Shown: positions 6,952 to 8,881 of the stretch, in pieces | Numbering within the stretch: the first letter of the stretch is position 1 | Layout of the letters: each line of letters starts with the position of its first letter | DNA from: BTQM01 sp036985875 | GTDB lineage: Bacteria > Patescibacteriota > Minisyncoccia > Phycocordibacterales > UBA1539 | DNA: 8,881 nt | Direction of reading: 5' to 3' | NCBI GenBank assembly: GCA_036985875.1 | Contig: BTQM01000031.1 | Span: forward strand, 1-8,881 | Notes under the pieces: model-generated | Seen by the model: only the letters and a program-made list of their open reading frames with translations | Told to the model about the DNA's origin: nothing | Database searches by the model: none | Translations under genes and position numbers: made by a program

Positions 6952-7314
6952 TTAGGCGTTCTCCGGAACCGGAACGCTGTGTTCATCAAGGACGATCTCT
7001 TCAATATAATCCGCTGCGTTCACCAATGTGTCTCCGCATGAGCATACCGTATGACCCGTTCCATTACTGAAACCATAGTCATAACATTCAGTACAGACTA
7101 GCAACATCTTTCTTGTAGCTTTATTCGCAGTGTCAAAGAAATCGCAAAATTTCTTGATATTTGACACGTCACGGTAGAGGAGATAGTCGCTATCGGTTAT
7201 GAGAGGCGCTGTCTTGTGATGCGTGCTTCTCAAAGGACATTCTTCCACATGCTGTGAATAACCATCCTTGCCGCCAATAACAGGTAATTTACAAAAGGGA
7301 CACTTGAAAGTCAT
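6952..7314 (-). CDS. Hypothetical small protein with two putative zinc-binding motifs
   Basis: This encodes 120 residues; I do not recognise the family. The N-terminus carries Cys5, Cys8, His22 and Cys26 (CPFC, then QHVEEC), a compact C2HC finger. A second cluster, Cys74, Cys77, Cys91 and Cys93 with His88 nearby (CTEC, then HTVCSCG), could form a zinc ribbon. The linker (about 30-72) looks helical and mixed charged, and the tail is acidic (IEEIVLDEHSVPVPENA). There is no signal peptide or membrane segment, so it is probably cytoplasmic. The ATG at 7314 is chosen over a TTG at 7338 because a strong AAGGAGGG lies 7 bases before it. It is monocistronic, convergent with topA and divergent from the RSH gene, and has its own intrinsic terminator. 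Nucleic-acid or protein binding is a guess from the zinc motifs only. Confidence 0.8.
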   Translation of the reverse strand: MTFKCPFCKLPVIGGKDGYSQHVEECPLRSTHHKTAPLITDSDYLLYRDVSNIKKFCDFFDTANKATRKMLLVCTECYDYGFSNGTGHTVCSCGDTLVNAADYIEEIVLDEHSVPVPENA

Positions 7315-7321
7315 AGTATTA

Positions 7322-7329
7322 CCCTCCTT
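7322..7329 (-). promoter_or_regulatory. Strong Shine-Dalgarno deciding the zinc-finger gene start
   Basis: AAGGAGGG on the minus strand ends 7 bases before the ATG at 7314, an ideal SD and spacing. It is the only classical SD in front of any gene in this window. Confidence 0.9.
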
Positions 7330-7361
7330 AAAAGACAATGAACAAATTTCACCCCTGCGCT

Positions 7362-7390
7362 CAAAAAAATGAATAAATCCATTGTTTTTG
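7362..7390. repeat. Imperfect inverted repeat in the divergent spacer
   Basis: CAAAAAAATG (7362-7371) and CATTGTTTTTG (7380-7390) are complementary except for one extra base, around an 8-base loop, and a G-rich run (7390-7399) follows. It sits between the zinc-finger gene and the RSH promoter, in the 140-base gap 7315-7454. It could be an operator or a 5'-UTR hairpin of the minus-strand gene; the AT-rich arms make chance possible. Confidence 0.3.
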
Positions 7391-7423
7391 GGCGGGGGGA
7401 TGTACTTTTACCCACAATGCAGG

Positions 7424-7447
7424 TATAATCACTGGTATAAGTATAAT
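7424..7447 (+). promoter_or_regulatory. Tandem -10 boxes and leaderless start of the RSH gene
   Basis: TATAAT (7424-7429), TATAAG (7436-7441, preceded by TGG as an extended -10) and TATAAT (7442-7447) lie in tandem. The last ends exactly 7 bases before the ATG at 7455, which predicts transcription starting on the start codon. No SD and no clear -35 box are visible. Confidence 0.65.
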
Positions 7448-7454
7448 ACTAAAT

Positions 7455-8879
7455 ATGCAAGATGTCAAGAGCATCATATCCATACTTAAATCGCCCTCCG
7501 AAAAAGACAAGGAGCTTGTAAAGAGCGCGTATGAGTTTGCCGAGAAGGTGCATAAGGGAGAAAAACGATTTACCGGGGAACCTTACTTCACTCATGTATT
7601 TGAAACAGGAAAGCACCTCGCCGCTTTCGGCATGGACGCCAAGACCACTTCCGCTGGGCTCCTGCACGACACAATAGAGAACGCCGGCATTTCGGGAGAA
7701 GAGCTCGAGAAACGATTCGGCGAGGAAATACGATTTTTGGTGGAAGGAGTAACAAAGCTAGGAACATTAAAGTATCGGGGGCTGGAGCGACACGTAGAGA
7801 GTCTGAGAAAACTCTTCGTCGCAACGGCGCAAGATTTCAGGGTGCTCATCATCAAACTCGCGGACAGGCTTCACAATGCGGGAACGCTCCACGGTCATAC
7901 GCGCCCCGACAAACAGCGAAGGATCGCCCTTGAAACACTTGAGATATACGCCCCGCTTGCAAACAGGCTCGGTATGGGAAAATTGAAGGGTGATCTTGAG
8001 GACTACGTATTCCCTTACGTGCACCCGGAAGCCTGTCAGGAAGTAAAAGAGTTGCTCAAACAAAAAAGTAAGATCAACAAGAAATATCTGGAAAAGATAC
8101 GCAGGTCCCTCCAAAAAGAATTGGCCAAACAGGGCATGCAAAATATAAAAACTGACTACCGCGTGAAACACCTCTACAGTCTCTACAAGAAACTTCTGAA
8201 GCGCGACATGGATATAGACAAGATCCACGACATAGTCGCGTTGCGCATCATCGTATCCACTCTAGGAGATTGCTACCGCGTATTGGGAATAATACACGGC
8301 ATGTGGACCCCATTGCCCGGAAGGATCAAGGATTACATCGCCGTCCCGAAACCAAACGGCTACCGTTCTCTTCACACAACCATCTTTACGGGCGACGGCG
8401 GCATTGTTGAGGTACAAATAAGAACCGAGGAAATGCACAACGAAGCAGAGTATGGGATCGTCTCGCACCTCTCATACAAAGACAAGGGCGTCAAGCAAAC
8501 AGACAAGCTGCGATGGATCCAGCAGTTAATAGAGTGGCAGAAGAGTGTTTCCGAGACTGGCGAATTTCTGGAGAACCTCAAGATGGACTTCTTCGAGGAC
8601 AGAATTTTTATTTTCACGCCGGAAGGAGATGTGATAGATCTGCCCGAGCAGTCAAGCCCGATCGATTTCGCGTACGCAATACACTCGGACATAGGAGACC
8701 ATGCGGCGGGAGCAAAAGTGAACGGAAAATTTGTCGCACTCGGCACAAAATTGCAAAACGGCGATATCGTTGAAATACAAACAAAAAAATCAAACCGTCC
8801 GGTAAGTAAGTGGTCTGATTACGCAAAAACAACTCTGGCGAAGAGGAGGATAAGGAGCGCTTTGCAAAAAGAGCAATAA
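7455..8879 (+). CDS. RelA/SpoT-type (p)ppGpp synthetase/hydrolase, short form
   Basis: This 474-residue protein makes, and possibly degrades, the alarmone (p)ppGpp. The N-terminal HD hydrolase domain has RFTGEPYFTH (38-47), the metal pair His71-Asp72, Glu75 followed by Asn76, VEGVTKL (96-102) and LADRLHN (135-141, Asp137). The synthetase domain has YRVKHLYSLYKK, Asp259 in HDIVALR, RIKDYIAVPKPNGYRSLHT (290-308) and EVQIRTEEMH (Glu319). RIKD matches the RxKD signature of bifunctional enzymes, not the ExDD of RelA-only synthetases. A TGS domain spans about 382-445. The protein stops soon after, without the helical, zinc-finger and ACT regions of long RSH proteins (about 700 residues or more); the TAA at 8877-8879 is inside the window, so this is not a window cut. 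Asn76 replaces the Asp of the usual HDxxED motif, which may weaken hydrolysis. Confidence 0.93.
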   Translation: MQDVKSIISILKSPSEKDKELVKSAYEFAEKVHKGEKRFTGEPYFTHVFETGKHLAAFGMDAKTTSAGLLHDTIENAGISGEELEKRFGEEIRFLVEGVTKLGTLKYRGLERHVESLRKLFVATAQDFRVLIIKLADRLHNAGTLHGHTRPDKQRRIALETLEIYAPLANRLGMGKLKGDLEDYVFPYVHPEACQEVKELLKQKSKINKKYLEKIRRSLQKELAKQGMQNIKTDYRVKHLYSLYKKLLKRDMDIDKIHDIVALRIIVSTLGDCYRVLGIIHGMWTPLPGRIKDYIAVPKPNGYRSLHTTIFTGDGGIVEVQIRTEEMHNEAEYGIVSHLSYKDKGVKQTDKLRWIQQLIEWQKSVSETGEFLENLKMDFFEDRIFIFTPEGDVIDLPEQSSPIDFAYAIHSDIGDHAAGAKVNGKFVALGTKLQNGDIVEIQTKKSNRPVSKWSDYAKTTLAKRRIRSALQKEQ

Positions 8880-8881
8880 GC

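Noticed and set aside
6870..6958. Integron attC-like features: palindrome with GTTAAAA and GTTAGGC motifs near a small ORF end
   Set aside because: GTTAAAA breaks the GTTRRRY core, GTTAGGC covers the stop codon of the zinc-finger gene outside the palindrome, and no matching RYYYAAC core or integrase was found.

Overview
The window looks like a chromosomal segment of a Candidate Phyla Radiation (Patescibacteria, probably Parcubacteria-type) bacterium. This rests on family-level recognition, not a database search. The supporting traits are a short RelA/SpoT homologue that stops after its TGS domain, a small membrane protein with an FSPWKR motif beside a Clp-like protein with membrane-spanning N-terminal helices, a SerRS with unusual motif 3, and compact genes that almost all lack a Shine-Dalgarno sequence. 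No phage, plasmid, CRISPR or tRNA genes are visible.

Layout. Bases 1-3548 carry a minus-strand series read from right to left: serS (seryl-tRNA synthetase), an FtsQ/DivIB-type POTRA division protein, a 129-residue membrane protein, and the N-terminal 279 residues of a Clp-like protein that runs off the window start. A 90-base divergent spacer separates serS from the plus-strand pair dprA-topA (3639-6730). DprA handles incoming single-stranded DNA during transformation, and TopA is type IA topoisomerase I with four C-terminal zinc ribbons. Convergent to topA is a small minus-strand gene (6952-7314) for an unrecognised two-zinc-finger protein, with its own strong SD and intrinsic terminator. 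Divergent from it, a (p)ppGpp synthetase/hydrolase gene (7455-8879) fills the right end.

The most unusual part is 6713-6890, at the end of topA. A 156-base imperfect inverted repeat (about 45 possible base pairs) begins inside the last topA codons, and an exact 15-base direct repeat lies 163 bases apart. Removing one 163-base unit would give topA a longer, lysine-rich C-terminus ending in TAA, which suggests an inserted hairpin element that supplied a new stop codon.

A second theme is translation initiation. The RSH gene and the small membrane protein each have a -10 hexamer exactly 7 bases before the ATG, which predicts leaderless mRNAs; dprA is nearly so (11 bases). Only the zinc-finger gene has a classical SD. 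The genes are otherwise ordinary housekeeping functions: translation, division, proteostasis, DNA uptake and topology, and stringent response.
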